Position numbers and translations under genes: made by a program. A model generated the notes under the pieces. That model saw nothing but the letters and a program-made list of their open reading frames with translations, ran no database searches and was not told the DNA's origin. 64,000 nucleotides of DNA from positions 1 through 64,000 of IMG/VR virus record IMGVR_UViG_3300012271_000011. One strand, written 5' to 3'. This document shows positions 7,209-14,561 of the stretch, piece by piece. Each line of letters opens with the position of its first letter. The first letter of the stretch is position 1. The DNA comes from a virus.

Positions 7209-7988
7209 ATGATTAGAAGAAAACTTTATACGGATGTAATTCCGTTTCCAGCTGAGAAAACAGCTGGTGCTACTACTATCTCTAGTGATGAGCTTTATCC
7301 CTTTGAAGGAAGCGCGCCTGGAGAAATTGATCTTCAACTTACTGCTGATGATGATAGTAAAATTACTGATACTCTATCAGTAGATCTAAAAGTAAGTTAT
7401 GATGCAGGAACATCCTGGCTATCTGCTGTGACTTATTCAGACCTAGAAAATGGAAGTGGTGATCCAATTTCTGCTTTTAAAAATGGTGCTCTTGCTTATG
7501 CTCCTCGTGTAAGACTTGATGGAGTATTTGATGGAACAGGTGCTCTTGCTGATGGGCACGGTATCGCCGTTCATGCTAATCTTCTTGAAGGTTCTGAATT
7601 ATATCGCCATGAAGTTGATGCTGATGTTCTTACTATTGATACACTTGCTGCTAGCGATTCAGTTACTAGTGATGTTGTTCAGGTAGACAATTCAATTGCT
7701 GAACCTATTCACAAAGTTATTGTTATATCTTATGTAGGTGATGCTTCTACTGTTACTGATGATATTACTTGGGTTCTTCAAAGCTCATTTGATGGTAATG
7801 ACTGGTGGGATGTATCTTCAACTGCTGAAACTAATATTGCCAATGGTTCTGGTTCAACATTCACTGAAGTAGAAGAAACAGATGGTCTAGGAGACTATTT
7901 CCGTATCGTAGCTACTGCTGATAGTAGTGCTGGTGCTATTGCTGCTGATAATGGCATTCAATTTAATGTTGTTACTCTTTTCGGTTAA
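7209..7988 (+). CDS. Virion structural protein (beta-rich, two repeats)
   Basis: 259 residues with strong AGGAGG. Two similar halves contain DLKVSYDAGTSWLSA and WVLQSSFDGNDWWDV, indicating a duplicated beta-sandwich. Almost no Cys, many Asp, Ser, Thr and Val, and less AT-rich codon use than its neighbours suggest an abundant, well-expressed particle protein such as a head decoration or fibre component. It is a single plus-strand gene between minus-strand operons, followed by a terminator at 8006-8036. Exact role unknown. Confidence 0.6.
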   Translation: MIRRKLYTDVIPFPAEKTAGATTISSDELYPFEGSAPGEIDLQLTADDDSKITDTLSVDLKVSYDAGTSWLSAVTYSDLENGSGDPISAFKNGALAYAPRVRLDGVFDGTGALADGHGIAVHANLLEGSELYRHEVDADVLTIDTLAASDSVTSDVVQVDNSIAEPIHKVIVISYVGDASTVTDDITWVLQSSFDGNDWWDVSSTAETNIANGSGSTFTEVEETDGLGDYFRIVATADSSAGAIAADNGIQFNVVTLFG

Positions 7989-8005
7989 GTTAAACACTAA
8001 CTAAA

Positions 8006-8036
8006 TAAGCTCCTCTTTTGAGGGGCTATTTTTTAT
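8006..8036. terminator. Bidirectional terminator between virion gene and primase
   Basis: Stem AGCTCCTC/GAGGGGCT followed by ATTTTTT, between two convergent genes. Confidence 0.75.
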
Positions 8037-8989
8037 ATAGGACTTCTTCTTGGAAGAAAAAAAGTCTTTATTCTCCCATCATACAATTCACATTCATCTA
8101 AAGAAATATTAAATTTTCCACTATCCTTAGAATAATCATTAAAGTCTTTTTTTGATGGAATATTATAAATGTAAATATTTATATCTAAAGAAGGTGGACG
8201 ATAAAACATTAAAGTATTTATATTCTTATAAACACTTCTAACTCCAGCCTCATCATTATCAGGAACAAATATTATATTCTTAGGAGCACGTTCTAAGATT
8301 TTAGATGCTTGAGTAATACTCAAACTATTTGTTAACATTGCTGTTCCAACTTGACTTCTCAAAGACATAGCATCAAATACACCTTCAAAAATAAATATAT
8401 TTCCCTTATAGGGTATATTATCATAATTAAATACAAAATTATTTCCATCTATACCCTTTGGGTTATTGTATCTTAAAGATGTTTTCTCCAAAGATCGTGT
8501 TATAAAATATACTATTTTATCATCTTCATAAAAAGGAATAAATATTGAAAAACCATATCTGCCTTTAGGATTATAAACATAGCCTAATTGATAAATAGCA
8601 TCCTCCGACAAAGCCCTTTCTTCTTTCAAATATTTAAAAGCTTTACCTGCTATAAGTCCGGAATTTTTTTCTTGAAAGAAAGTCAAACCTTCTGGAAGTT
8701 CAATCTCCTCACTGGTTTCTACTACCTCCTTCCTAAAATCACTTTTCCCTATTTCTTTTACTATATCTTTCTTATATAAACCTTCTTGTTTTATAAAATT
8801 AAATATATTTTCTGAGTAGCCACATTTATCTCTTCGTGAACAAACAAGTAAAGGACTAGTTTTATAATTGAAAGCTTCCCTATGACCACAAGATGGACAA
8901 TTAAATCTAAAATATGCTCCTTTATCTTCAGGTTCTAATCCAGCATGTTCTAATACATTTTTAACTAAAGACTCTGATACTTTTTTCAT
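8033..8989 (-). CDS. DnaG-type DNA primase
   Basis: 318 residues. The N-terminal zinc finger has CPSCGH then CSRRDKCGY (residues 22-50). The central TOPRIM domain has FIFEGVFDAMSL and the PDNDEAG metal-binding Asp pair. It makes RNA primers on the lagging strand with the gp41-like helicase. It is shorter than bacterial DnaG and lacks an obvious helicase-binding domain, as in T4 gp61. The start lies immediately after the right end of the IscB element. Confidence 0.85.
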   Translation of the reverse strand: MKKVSESLVKNVLEHAGLEPEDKGAYFRFNCPSCGHREAFNYKTSPLLVCSRRDKCGYSENIFNFIKQEGLYKKDIVKEIGKSDFRKEVVETSEEIELPEGLTFFQEKNSGLIAGKAFKYLKEERALSEDAIYQLGYVYNPKGRYGFSIFIPFYEDDKIVYFITRSLEKTSLRYNNPKGIDGNNFVFNYDNIPYKGNIFIFEGVFDAMSLRSQVGTAMLTNSLSITQASKILERAPKNIIFVPDNDEAGVRSVYKNINTLMFYRPPSLDINIYIYNIPSKKDFNDYSKDSGKFNISLDECELYDGRIKTFFLPRRSPI

Positions 8990-8995
8990 AAATTT

Positions 8996-10075
8996 CTAGG
9001 CACAGGAAACCACGTGGGCTTGCCCCGTGGAGGAATGTGCCATCCCCCTTTCTGTTAGTGTTGTAGTTCTTGCTTTCAATCTTACACAATCCTTCTTTAC
9101 ATTGACAGACGAACTAATCACTTTGCCATCCAAGCCTGATATAGCAAAAAATCCCGTACTACGTTTTCCTTTGATAAAGCCAGTTCCTTTCGGTGTTTTA
9201 ATATGGTCAAATTTTCTCAAACCAAACAGCTTCCCTGTTGGTATCCTTTTTTCACTTCTACTGCCTTTAGTTTGTTGATAATCACCCTTAGAAACGTGCT
9301 TTTTAAAGCAGATTGAGGATAATAGATTAACAATTTCACCTTCTGTACAACAGATAGCGACGGCATCGTAGTAATGTGTTTTTGGCAACTGCAAAATCTG
9401 CTCCCGCTTAAATTTTGTATCGTATCCGAAGCTTTCTTCAAAATCACCAAACTCTTTTTTCAATTGAGATTTAACTATCCCTATTTCAGTAGCATGTTTG
9501 GTTTTACTTCTTGTACCTTTAATTTCAAACTCGCCCCCGTGTAGTTTGTCGTGGCATGGCCCACACAATGTAATCAGATTACTTGAGGTGTCTGTCCCAC
9601 CATTACTCCGAAATACAATATGGTGCACATGAAGTTCAGTATTTTTAGCTTTACACTTCTGACACTGATATCCATCACGATGTAAGATGTAAGCCCTAAC
9701 GTTGTAAAAACCCTTCTTATCCCCTTTTTGATAATCTTTAACATTGGAATTGCTAATCTTGTGAATGTCAAAACTTGCAGTCTCAACTTTCCATTTACTG
9801 ACAGGCAAGACAGACCCAACAAACTTTTTCTCTCTTAAATGAGAATCAATTTTTGACCTGATACTTGGAGCTAATCTGCCGTTTTCTCTCATAGAAGCAC
9901 GATTTTGCCACCTTGGCGGTCGATATCTTGTTTTCCTACCTCGTCTGTTTCTTCTGTACATTTTTCTTTGTTCCATTTTTTTAGAAACGTTCTGCCTTAT
10001 CTGTACATCAGACTGATATACGACTTGTCCATTGGTAATTGCAGCACAGCCAACTGTTTTACTCCCTGTGTCCAT
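8996..10075 (-). CDS. iscB: IscB RNA-guided nuclease, RuvC and HNH part
   Basis: 359 residues from ATG. RuvC-I GMDTGSKTVG, an arginine-rich bridge helix (RRNRRGRKTR), RuvC-II VETASFD, HNH with CQKCKAKN...HVHHIVF...CGPCHDKLH, and RuvC-III HYYDAVAI are all intact. The C-terminal target-interaction domain ends inside the element's terminal hairpin. IscB cuts DNA guided by an omega RNA. The frame is open upstream to 10111, where a TGA separates it from the PLMP domain. No good ribosome site precedes the ATG, so expression would need readthrough, reinitiation or separate association with the PLMP peptide. Confidence 0.85.
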   Translation of the reverse strand: MDTGSKTVGCAAITNGQVVYQSDVQIRQNVSKKMEQRKMYRRNRRGRKTRYRPPRWQNRASMRENGRLAPSIRSKIDSHLREKKFVGSVLPVSKWKVETASFDIHKISNSNVKDYQKGDKKGFYNVRAYILHRDGYQCQKCKAKNTELHVHHIVFRSNGGTDTSSNLITLCGPCHDKLHGGEFEIKGTRSKTKHATEIGIVKSQLKKEFGDFEESFGYDTKFKREQILQLPKTHYYDAVAICCTEGEIVNLLSSICFKKHVSKGDYQQTKGSRSEKRIPTGKLFGLRKFDHIKTPKGTGFIKGKRSTGFFAISGLDGKVISSSVNVKKDCVRLKARTTTLTERGMAHSSTGQAHVVSCA

Positions 10076-10111
10076 TCCTGCAACTATTGCTTGTAAATTT
10101 TCCTCGCAATC

Positions 10112-10243
10112 TCACAAAAGTTTGATTGTGAATGGTGTTCTTTTAACACACTTTGCCTTACCCGCCTTTAATAAATGTTTAGCTTTAGCAGGTGAGCAAG
10201 GCATCAAGGGATTCCCGTTTTTATTTATCACATACACACACAT
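10112..10243 (-). CDS. PLMP domain of IscB as a separate 43-residue ORF
   Basis: Encodes VINKNGNPLMPCSPAKAKHL and RTPFTIKLL, the N-terminal PLMP domain typical of IscB. GGGAGG lies upstream of the ATG. It ends at TGA in the same frame as the RuvC ORF; full IscB proteins continue here without interruption. The same TGA is conserved in the second copy at 46420-46422. Confidence 0.8.
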   Translation of the reverse strand: MCVYVINKNGNPLMPCSPAKAKHLLKAGKAKCVKRTPFTIKLL

Positions 10244-10337
10244 GGCTTTAACCCTCCCTGTGTATTAGGATTATGCGTATTATTGGCATTGGAGTTACTA
10301 ATAAATCCGTCTTCTTCTCGCGGGGATATTTCAGAGT
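10244..10337 (-). ncRNA. Omega RNA (HEARO-like) region upstream of IscB
   Basis: Noncoding sequence conserved almost base for base with 46197-46292 (CCCCGCGAGAAGAAGACGG, ATAATACGCATAATCC) although the flanks differ. In IscB systems the guide RNA lies just 5' of the protein and takes its guide from the DNA flanking the left end, here the interrupted gene at 10338 onward. The exact RNA ends are not known. Confidence 0.6.
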
Positions 10338-10452
10338 TTGACGATACAGACACCGTTCCTACCATCATAGAACTTTTAATCTGAATCCGAAGAGGTTCAG
10401 GCTGAAGCGGCACCCAAACGTTCCTAGTTTTCTGAATATCGTTTACAAACAT
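10338..10452 (-). pseudogene. 5' fragment of a gene interrupted by the IscB element
   Basis: Has ribosome site GGAG and ATG, and encodes MFVNDIQKTRNVWVPLQPEP and about 20 more natural-looking residues before the frame enters the omega RNA region. Its 3' part is not found on the other side of the element. Beta-rich composition suggests a virion protein. Confidence 0.5.
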
Positions 10453-10481
10453 TTTTAATCTCCTATTAGTCCGCTGGTAAC

Positions 10482-10529
10482 CTTGTGGCTCTTTTCAAAG
10501 CCACGGGACTTGGCCCGTGGTAGGTTACA
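10482..10529 (+). repeat. Hairpin repeat related to 13323-13351
   Basis: Contains TTGTGGCTCTTTTCAAAGCC and a second stem CCACGGGAC...GTCCCGTGG-like ending CCCGTGGTAGGTTACAT. CCCGTGGTAGGTTA recurs at 13338-13351. It is part of the dispersed terminal-hairpin family. Confidence 0.5.
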
Positions 10530-10540
10530 TTAACCCTATA

Positions 10541-10951
10541 TTAACCCTGCCTAAAAAATTTACAAGTCTTTAATTTATGAGATAAAGTTTTCTGCTTATA
10601 TTCACAATAAATAAAAGGTGAGTTTTTTGAACATTCTTTGCATTGCTGCCTAAACTTACAAAAATCACAACCTGGATACTTTGGAATTTCATAAGCAACT
10701 ACAAAGTATGAGTTACTTGGTTTTTCAAATTCTTCCGTAATCTCATACTCTAAAATGATTCTATCTTTTTCTTCTCTTCTTTGAATAAAATATAAACTTA
10801 ATGCTTTTTCTTTAATTTTTGCTTCAAAGATTTCATGTATTTTATACCTTTCATCCAAAAGACACTTAGACATTTTTTTATCGTATATAAAATGCTGAAA
10901 AATTTTATTACTTCTTTTATAAAATCTCTCTGATATTAATATTTCTGTCAT
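10541..10951 (-). CDS. Cysteine-rich hypothetical protein
   Basis: 136 residues. The C-terminal 50 residues contain CDFCKFRQQCKEC and further Cys (IYCEY, KTCKFF), a probable metal-binding cluster (zinc or Fe-S). The N-terminal 80 residues are mixed helix/strand with a KMSKCLLDERY segment. It has its own consensus promoter at 10958-10986. No family recognised. Confidence 0.6.
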   Translation of the reverse strand: MTEILISERFYKRSNKIFQHFIYDKKMSKCLLDERYKIHEIFEAKIKEKALSLYFIQRREEKDRIILEYEITEEFEKPSNSYFVVAYEIPKYPGCDFCKFRQQCKECSKNSPFIYCEYKQKTLSHKLKTCKFFRQG

Positions 10952-10957
10952 AATATT

Positions 10958-10986
10958 ATTATGACAAATATATTATTTTTTGTCAA
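10958..10986 (-). promoter_or_regulatory. Sigma70-like promoter
   Basis: TTGACA (10981-10986), 17 bp spacer, CATAAT (10958-10963) on the minus strand, immediately upstream of the gene at 10541-10951. Confidence 0.7.
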
Positions 10987-11150
10987 TCTTTTGACTTAGC
11001 TATATACGAAAAAGATAACACATATTCAATCTCTTCATAAACGCTTAGCAGGAAACCATCAATCTCAGATACATCATTAATAATATTTTCAAAATGATCT
11101 TCTGCTGATAATTTCAATTCCTTTTTTCTTTCATCAATTTTAACTCTAAT
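10983..11150 (-). CDS. Small acidic helical protein, start uncertain
   Basis: About 55 residues (KIDERKKELKLSAEDHFENI...IEYVLSFSYIAKSKD). AAAGGAG lies just upstream, but the in-frame codon at suitable distance is ATT or GTT, not ATG. Likely real because composition and spacing fit the operon. Function unknown. Confidence 0.35.
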   Translation of the reverse strand: MRVKIDERKKELKLSAEDHFENIINDVSEIDGFLLSVYEEIEYVLSFSYIAKSKD

Positions 11151-11163
11151 CTCCTTTAATGCT

Positions 11164-11188
11164 AAAAAAAGCAGGAATTCACTCCTGC
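11164..11188 (-). terminator. Possible terminator at end of 51-residue gene
   Basis: Minus-strand stem GCAGGA/TCCTGC followed by a run of seven T. The stop codon of the gene at 11179 lies within the stem. Confidence 0.6.
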
Positions 11189-11334
11189 CTTATAATGCCA
11201 TCTTTCTCTACTTCTTGTAAGTATTCATCATCGTATTTTTCAAATAAAGTTACTAACTTTTCTAATAAGTCTATTTGTTTCTCAAGAAGTTTGTTTATTT
11301 TTATTGTCTCTGTTAGTATTCTTTCGTCTTCCAT
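11179..11334 (-). CDS. 51-residue coiled-coil protein
   Basis: MEDERILTETIKINKLLEKQ followed by further Leu/Glu/Lys heptads, a short coiled coil. GAGGAGATTT precedes the ATG. It follows the late-type gene at 11352 with 17 bp spacing. Function unknown. Confidence 0.5.
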   Translation of the reverse strand: MEDERILTETIKINKLLEKQIDLLEKLVTLFEKYDDEYLQEVEKDGIIRQE

Positions 11335-11351
11335 AAATCTCCTCTAACAAC

Positions 11352-11825
11352 TCATAACTCGCTTAGTGAATCTGATAGTTCTCTTGTTATTTGCTTTACA
11401 TCTTGATATAGCTGCTCTCTTCTTTGAGGTTTATTCTGATAAGCATTAGTCATTGAATAAAGTTCTTTCATTTTACCTTGAAGCACATCCATCATACCAA
11501 ATGCCCTATACATCTTTCTCTTATCTTCATAAGCAACCTCGTCAGTAGTAGGCTGCTCTTTCTCTCTTTCCTGTCTCTTCCTTATTTCTGCCTGTATATC
11601 ACTCTGAGGGCTTTCAGGTGGGACAGAGGACATATCTGTAGTAGAAGGTTCATCTATTTCACTTCTTCTTATCTCTGCTCCACATGGGCCTTTTCCAGGC
11701 CCACTTCCATCACCTGCTCCTAACCCACCTCTTCTAGTAAGGTTTGATACTACGACATCTAGTCCATTACCTTGATTGCCATAATACCACTCAAGAAGTT
11801 CTTTATTATTTTCATCATTTTTCAT
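11352..11825 (-). CDS. Hypothetical late protein with Gly/Pro-rich middle
   Basis: 157 residues: a short N-terminal region, a flexible Gly/Pro/Ser-rich segment (residues 35-75) and a C-terminal helical, Gln/Arg/Glu-rich part. The GTAAAGTTA late motif lies at 11845-11853, so it is probably a virion or assembly protein. No family recognised. Confidence 0.55.
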   Translation of the reverse strand: MKNDENNKELLEWYYGNQGNGLDVVVSNLTRRGGLGAGDGSGPGKGPCGAEIRRSEIDEPSTTDMSSVPPESPQSDIQAEIRKRQEREKEQPTTDEVAYEDKRKMYRAFGMMDVLQGKMKELYSMTNAYQNKPQRREQLYQDVKQITRELSDSLSEL

Positions 11826-11844
11826 ATTTTTCCTCTCTTCTGAT

Positions 11845-11853
11845 TAACTTTAC
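11845..11853 (-). promoter_or_regulatory. Candidate late promoter GTAAAGTTA
   Basis: Minus-strand GTAAAGTTAATCAG just upstream of the gene at 11352-11825; matches the motif seen before virion genes in this window. Confidence 0.5.
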
Positions 11854-11867
11854 AGAAGAGAAGAGTA

Positions 11868-12110
11868 TTAGTTCTCAATAAGCTCCATCAACTCATAAAT
11901 TTGTTCAAGCTCATCTTCACCTTTTTCATACTTCTTTTTCATATATGAAAAAATCTTGGCGATAATCCCTTTCTTAACTTCAAGAATTGCTGCTGCCTCA
12001 TTCTTTAAGTCTTTCTGTTGCTGAGCAAGCTCCTTCTTTTGATCCTCTAAATCAAGAAAGCTTGAAAAAATTCCTTTTAATTGGCTTTTTTTCTCTTCAT
12101 CTAATACCAT
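11868..12110 (-). CDS. 80-residue helical protein, DsbA-like size and position
   Basis: Mostly coiled-coil residues (LEDQKKELAQQQKDLKNEAA), then a helical basic segment and an acidic end. Size and composition recall T4 DsbA, a small helical double-stranded DNA-binding protein, but sequence similarity cannot be judged by eye. It is in a tight cluster with 12114 and 12356 genes. Confidence 0.5.
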   Translation of the reverse strand: MVLDEEKKSQLKGIFSSFLDLEDQKKELAQQQKDLKNEAAAILEVKKGIIAKIFSYMKKKYEKGEDELEQIYELMELIEN

Positions 12111-12113
12111 ATA

Positions 12114-12353
12114 CTACTGCTCCTTTGCTGCTTGTGTTTCTGAAAAAACTTGATTGCTAAATCTAATTAAATCTTTATTATACTCATTCTTTTTATAAGG
12201 TTCTTGAAAAAGCATATGCTTTAAATGATTTAAAATAGTGACACTTCCATTTCTGTTTTGGAAAGCTTTCGTTCCTCCGCCTTCTCTTTTACGAAGAATA
12301 AGTTTGTGTCTATCTGGATATTTTTTCTTCCAGCTTATCTTTCTTTTACCCAT
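12114..12353 (-). CDS. Small basic hypothetical protein
   Basis: 79 residues, very basic N-terminus (MGKRKISWKKKYPDRHK) suggesting nucleic-acid contact, then a neutral helical C-terminus. Only three bases separate it from the following gene and two from the preceding one, so it is one operon. Function unknown. Confidence 0.55.
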   Translation of the reverse strand: MGKRKISWKKKYPDRHKLILRKREGGGTKAFQNRNGSVTILNHLKHMLFQEPYKKNEYNKDLIRFSNQVFSETQAAKEQ

Positions 12354-12355
12354 AT

Positions 12356-12670
12356 TTACTCCTTGTAATATTTTATAGCTCTATCTCTCATTTTCTTGAT
12401 TACTTTAAAAACAAGATGGCCTTTATATTTTTCCGGTCTTCTAGTTTTTTCAATAACATAATCAATATATTCATCATAGGTTATCTTTATATTGAGTCTT
12501 TCTACAAGAACATTTTTACGTGCTCTCTCAAATGCAATTTCTTTTCCTCTTGTTTTATCAAACTTATCCTTAGTATGACAAATACTCCATCCAATCCTAT
12601 CCTTATCAATTGCTACTACACAACCAAAAGGAATTCCTTCTTCGTCTCTAACATACTCTATTAGATCCAT
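12356..12670 (-). CDS. Conserved-looking phage hypothetical protein
   Basis: 104 residues with alpha/beta character and a motif IGWSICHTKDKFDKTRGKEI. The beginning (EYVRDEEGIPFGCVVAID) is strand-rich and the end is helical and basic. The start ATG overlaps the stop of the decayed macro-domain-like fragment. Function unknown. Confidence 0.55.
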   Translation of the reverse strand: MDLIEYVRDEEGIPFGCVVAIDKDRIGWSICHTKDKFDKTRGKEIAFERARKNVLVERLNIKITYDEYIDYVIEKTRRPEKYKGHLVFKVIKKMRDRAIKYYKE

Positions 12671-12837
12671 ACTCTACTCCTTTTATTTTTTTTAACCTCT
12701 CCCCAATTCAAACGGTCTAACCCATTTTCAATCTTTGGTATTACTATTTTATCAATATTATATTGTTTTGTCAACTCTGAGGATATGCAGTGAGCTGGAG
12801 TATATTGACTAAAGTCTGCTGAGAATAAATCTCCATG
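12661..12837 (-). pseudogene. Decayed macro-domain-like gene fragment
   Basis: An open frame lacking a start (preceded in frame by TAG) encodes HGDLFSADFSQYTPAHCIS and later IVIPKIENGLDRLNWGEV. These match the beginning (GDLF...HC.S) and end (IP.I..GL..L.W..V) of macro-domain ADP-ribose hydrolases with the centre missing, so an internal deletion is likely. A TTGACA-N17-TAAAAT promoter-like pair lies inside it. Confidence 0.45.
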
Positions 12838-12852
12838 TTTTTTCTATAATCC

Positions 12853-13149
12853 TCATATAGTTGCCTTAATGTAAAGAATAAACTCAGAAATACTATCTAT
12901 ATAATATTCTATAGAATTTACCTCTACTATTTTAGGCTTATCTCCAAATTCACATTCATAAATAAACCAATCAATATCTTCTGCATATTTATTTAAAATA
13001 AGTTTTAATAACTCAACATTCTTATTAAATAAATCAATAAGAATTTTAGAAAGTTTACCCTCAACATCTAAACCAACATTAGCTGAGAGGGTTATTATTT
13101 TTTCATCTATTTCTTTAAGAAATCTTAATTCTTCTTTTAAATCAATCAT
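12853..13149 (-). CDS. Hypothetical protein
   Basis: 98 residues, mostly helical, ending in a segment DWFIYECEFGDKPKIVEVNS followed by YYIDSISEFILYIKA. The DWFxxEC-EFG pattern looks conserved-phage-like but I cannot name it. The start codon directly follows the IscB right-end remnant at 13150. Confidence 0.5.
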   Translation of the reverse strand: MIDLKEELRFLKEIDEKIITLSANVGLDVEGKLSKILIDLFNKNVELLKLILNKYAEDIDWFIYECEFGDKPKIVEVNSIEYYIDSISEFILYIKATI

Positions 13150-13219
13150 AATTTTCTAGGCACCTTTCTCCTTTCTACTTTCTACTAGAGTTGTAGTTAT
13201 TATATACACATACATGGCT
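13150..13219 (-). repeat. IscB deletion remnant (5' start joined to 3' end)
   Basis: On the minus strand AGCCATGTATGTGTAT resembles the start of the IscB PLMP ORF, and it is directly followed by ACTACAACTCTAGTAGAAAG ... GGTGCCTAGAAAATTATG, which matches the last bases of the IscB ORF and its junction. Everything between is deleted. Confidence 0.55.
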
Positions 13220-13351
13220 GTGAACTACCACCACCTATAGAGGTAGATGACTTCTTGGTCAATACTACTCTGTAGCAAGTTTACCCAAGCTATCAAGGTC
13301 GAATCGACCTCTTTTTTAAAAGAACCACGAGACAAGTCCCGTGGTAGGTTA
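13220..13351 (-). repeat. Solo guide-RNA-scaffold-like element (long family) ending TTCAC
   Basis: Contains a GTCCCGTGG-type hairpin, AGAGGTCGATTCGACC, CTTGCTACAGAGTAG, GTATTGACCAAGAAG and a final hairpin ACCTCTATAGGTGGTGG ending TAGTTCAC. Shared with 42626-42731 and partly 4340-4435. The stop codon of the tubulin-like gene lies in its first bases. Confidence 0.6.
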
Positions 13352-14377
13352 TATATCTAACATCTTACTTTCTTTACTATCAAGTATTTTACTCCCCTCA
13401 ATCTTTTCAGAAAAATGAGTTGCTTTCTCAATAGCACTATCTCTTAGTTTTTGAATTTTTTTCATATACCTATCAATACTAAGACCAGAGGCAATAGTAA
13501 TATATACTCTATCTTCTGCTTCTACTTCTTCAGCATTAGTAAAGTTTAAAGATGCTCTTAAGATACCAGGAATCATACGGGCATTTTTAGCTCTTCCAGA
13601 AAGTTTTGAGACTACTTGTGTGAGTGTTCCTTGATATTCATCAAGTTTTTCATGCTCTTGAATCTTATTATCAATAAACATGGCAACAAGACAATTCTTA
13701 GTATCCTTATCAAGCTTTCCATATTCAAACTTAGGAAGCTTTTCTTCTAAAAATGAATCTGATAAATCTACAAATCCTCCGCCAAACACTACACTATCAA
13801 GCTCTGATTGGTCAAGAGTCATTGGGGAGTAATTGTCTGTGTTATATTTTCTTAATATATTAAGAATATAATCTAACCTCTTTACAATATAATGATTTAT
13901 CTGAGACCAATCATTACTGAACTTTTTTATAAGTTTTTGATTATCAAACAATAAAACAGATATTTTTGAGATTAAAGGCATAATAGAGTTAATGCAGTTA
14001 ACTGCATTTGCAAGAGGTGGATTATTCTCTTTTGAATAAGGAATAATTCCTACTATTAATACTTTATTATTATTCTCAAGTAATACTTTTGATAATGGAA
14101 CTAATGAACTACTTCCAGAACCGCCTCCTAAACTTGAGAAAATAACTACCTTGTCATTTTTAACATTCTCCAAGCTAGCTCTTACGGTTTCAAAGTTTTC
14201 TTTCCAAATTTTAGCTCCCTTATGAAAACGCTTTGAAGCACCTTCGTTAGATATCACTACTACATTGGAATGTGGGAAGTTATTTGTATCTTCATGAGCG
14301 GTAGAAAAGATAAGTGCCCTACTATCAAGCTTAGAGGCAAGTTTACCTCCTGTGTTTCCACTTCCAATAACTATCAT
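13349..14377 (-). CDS. Tubulin/FtsZ-superfamily GTPase
   Basis: 342 residues. The N-terminus IGSGNTGGKLA is the nucleotide-binding G-rich turn, and residues 84-90 GGGSGSS form the tubulin signature (T4 loop, GGGTGTG in FtsZ). Phage homologues such as PhuZ form filaments that position the replication compartment, and TubZ segregates plasmids. The C-terminus is basic then acidic (ESKMLDI). The match is to the superfamily only; which subfamily cannot be told by eye. Confidence 0.75.
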   Translation of the reverse strand: MIVIGSGNTGGKLASKLDSRALIFSTAHEDTNNFPHSNVVVISNEGASKRFHKGAKIWKENFETVRASLENVKNDKVVIFSSLGGGSGSSSLVPLSKVLLENNNKVLIVGIIPYSKENNPPLANAVNCINSIMPLISKISVLLFDNQKLIKKFSNDWSQINHYIVKRLDYILNILRKYNTDNYSPMTLDQSELDSVVFGGGFVDLSDSFLEEKLPKFEYGKLDKDTKNCLVAMFIDNKIQEHEKLDEYQGTLTQVVSKLSGRAKNARMIPGILRASLNFTNAEEVEAEDRVYITIASGLSIDRYMKKIQKLRDSAIEKATHFSEKIEGSKILDSKESKMLDI

Positions 14378-14478
14378 ATATTCTCCTTAATCCAAATTTC
14401 TGGGACTCTAATTACATAGTCCCCGTATTCAATAAAAGCATATGGGCTTTCTTTTTGCAAAAACTCGTAAAAAACCAC
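14374..14478 (-). CDS. 34-residue ORF, probable gene 3' end with start inside a repeat
   Basis: Encodes FYEFLQKESPYAFIEYGDYV and ends in a TGA overlapping the tubulin-like gene's ATG. The only start is a GTG inside the hairpin element at 14466-14504, so this is probably the remaining 3' end of a truncated gene. Confidence 0.35.
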   Translation of the reverse strand: MVFYEFLQKESPYAFIEYGDYVIRVPEIWIKENI

Positions 14479-14504
14479 TTCTCTTTAGAGGAGTGAATGA
14501 ATAC
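14466..14504 (+). repeat. Diverged short hairpin element
   Basis: CGTAAAAAACCACTTCTCTTTAGAGGAGTG-type sequence, a weaker member of the GCGTAAAAC palindrome family. Confidence 0.35.
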
Positions 14505-14561
14505 CATTATAAAACTAAATAATGGGTAGTTTTTACGTAAGATAATCGCAACATCTTACTT

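Larger units (their letters stand above)
8996..10337 (-). mobile_element. IscB (OMEGA) element with 5' guide-RNA region and right-end hairpin
   Basis: The element consists of a conserved noncoding stretch (10244-10337), a PLMP-domain ORF, an in-frame TGA, the RuvC/HNH ORF and a right-end hairpin CCACGGGGC...GCCCACGTGG at about 9010-9032. The left boundary is set by alignment with the second copy, which begins at 46197. Base composition is visibly richer in G and C than the phage background, suggesting recent transfer. It interrupts a gene whose 5' end is at 10338-10452. No TnpA is present. Confidence 0.8.

Noticed and set aside
8996-10111. TGA recoding (UGA read as Trp or Gly) as explanation of the IscB stop
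   Set aside because: TGA ends many clear phage genes here, including those with overlapping ATGA/GTGA starts at 58408 and 60858, so global recoding is unlikely.
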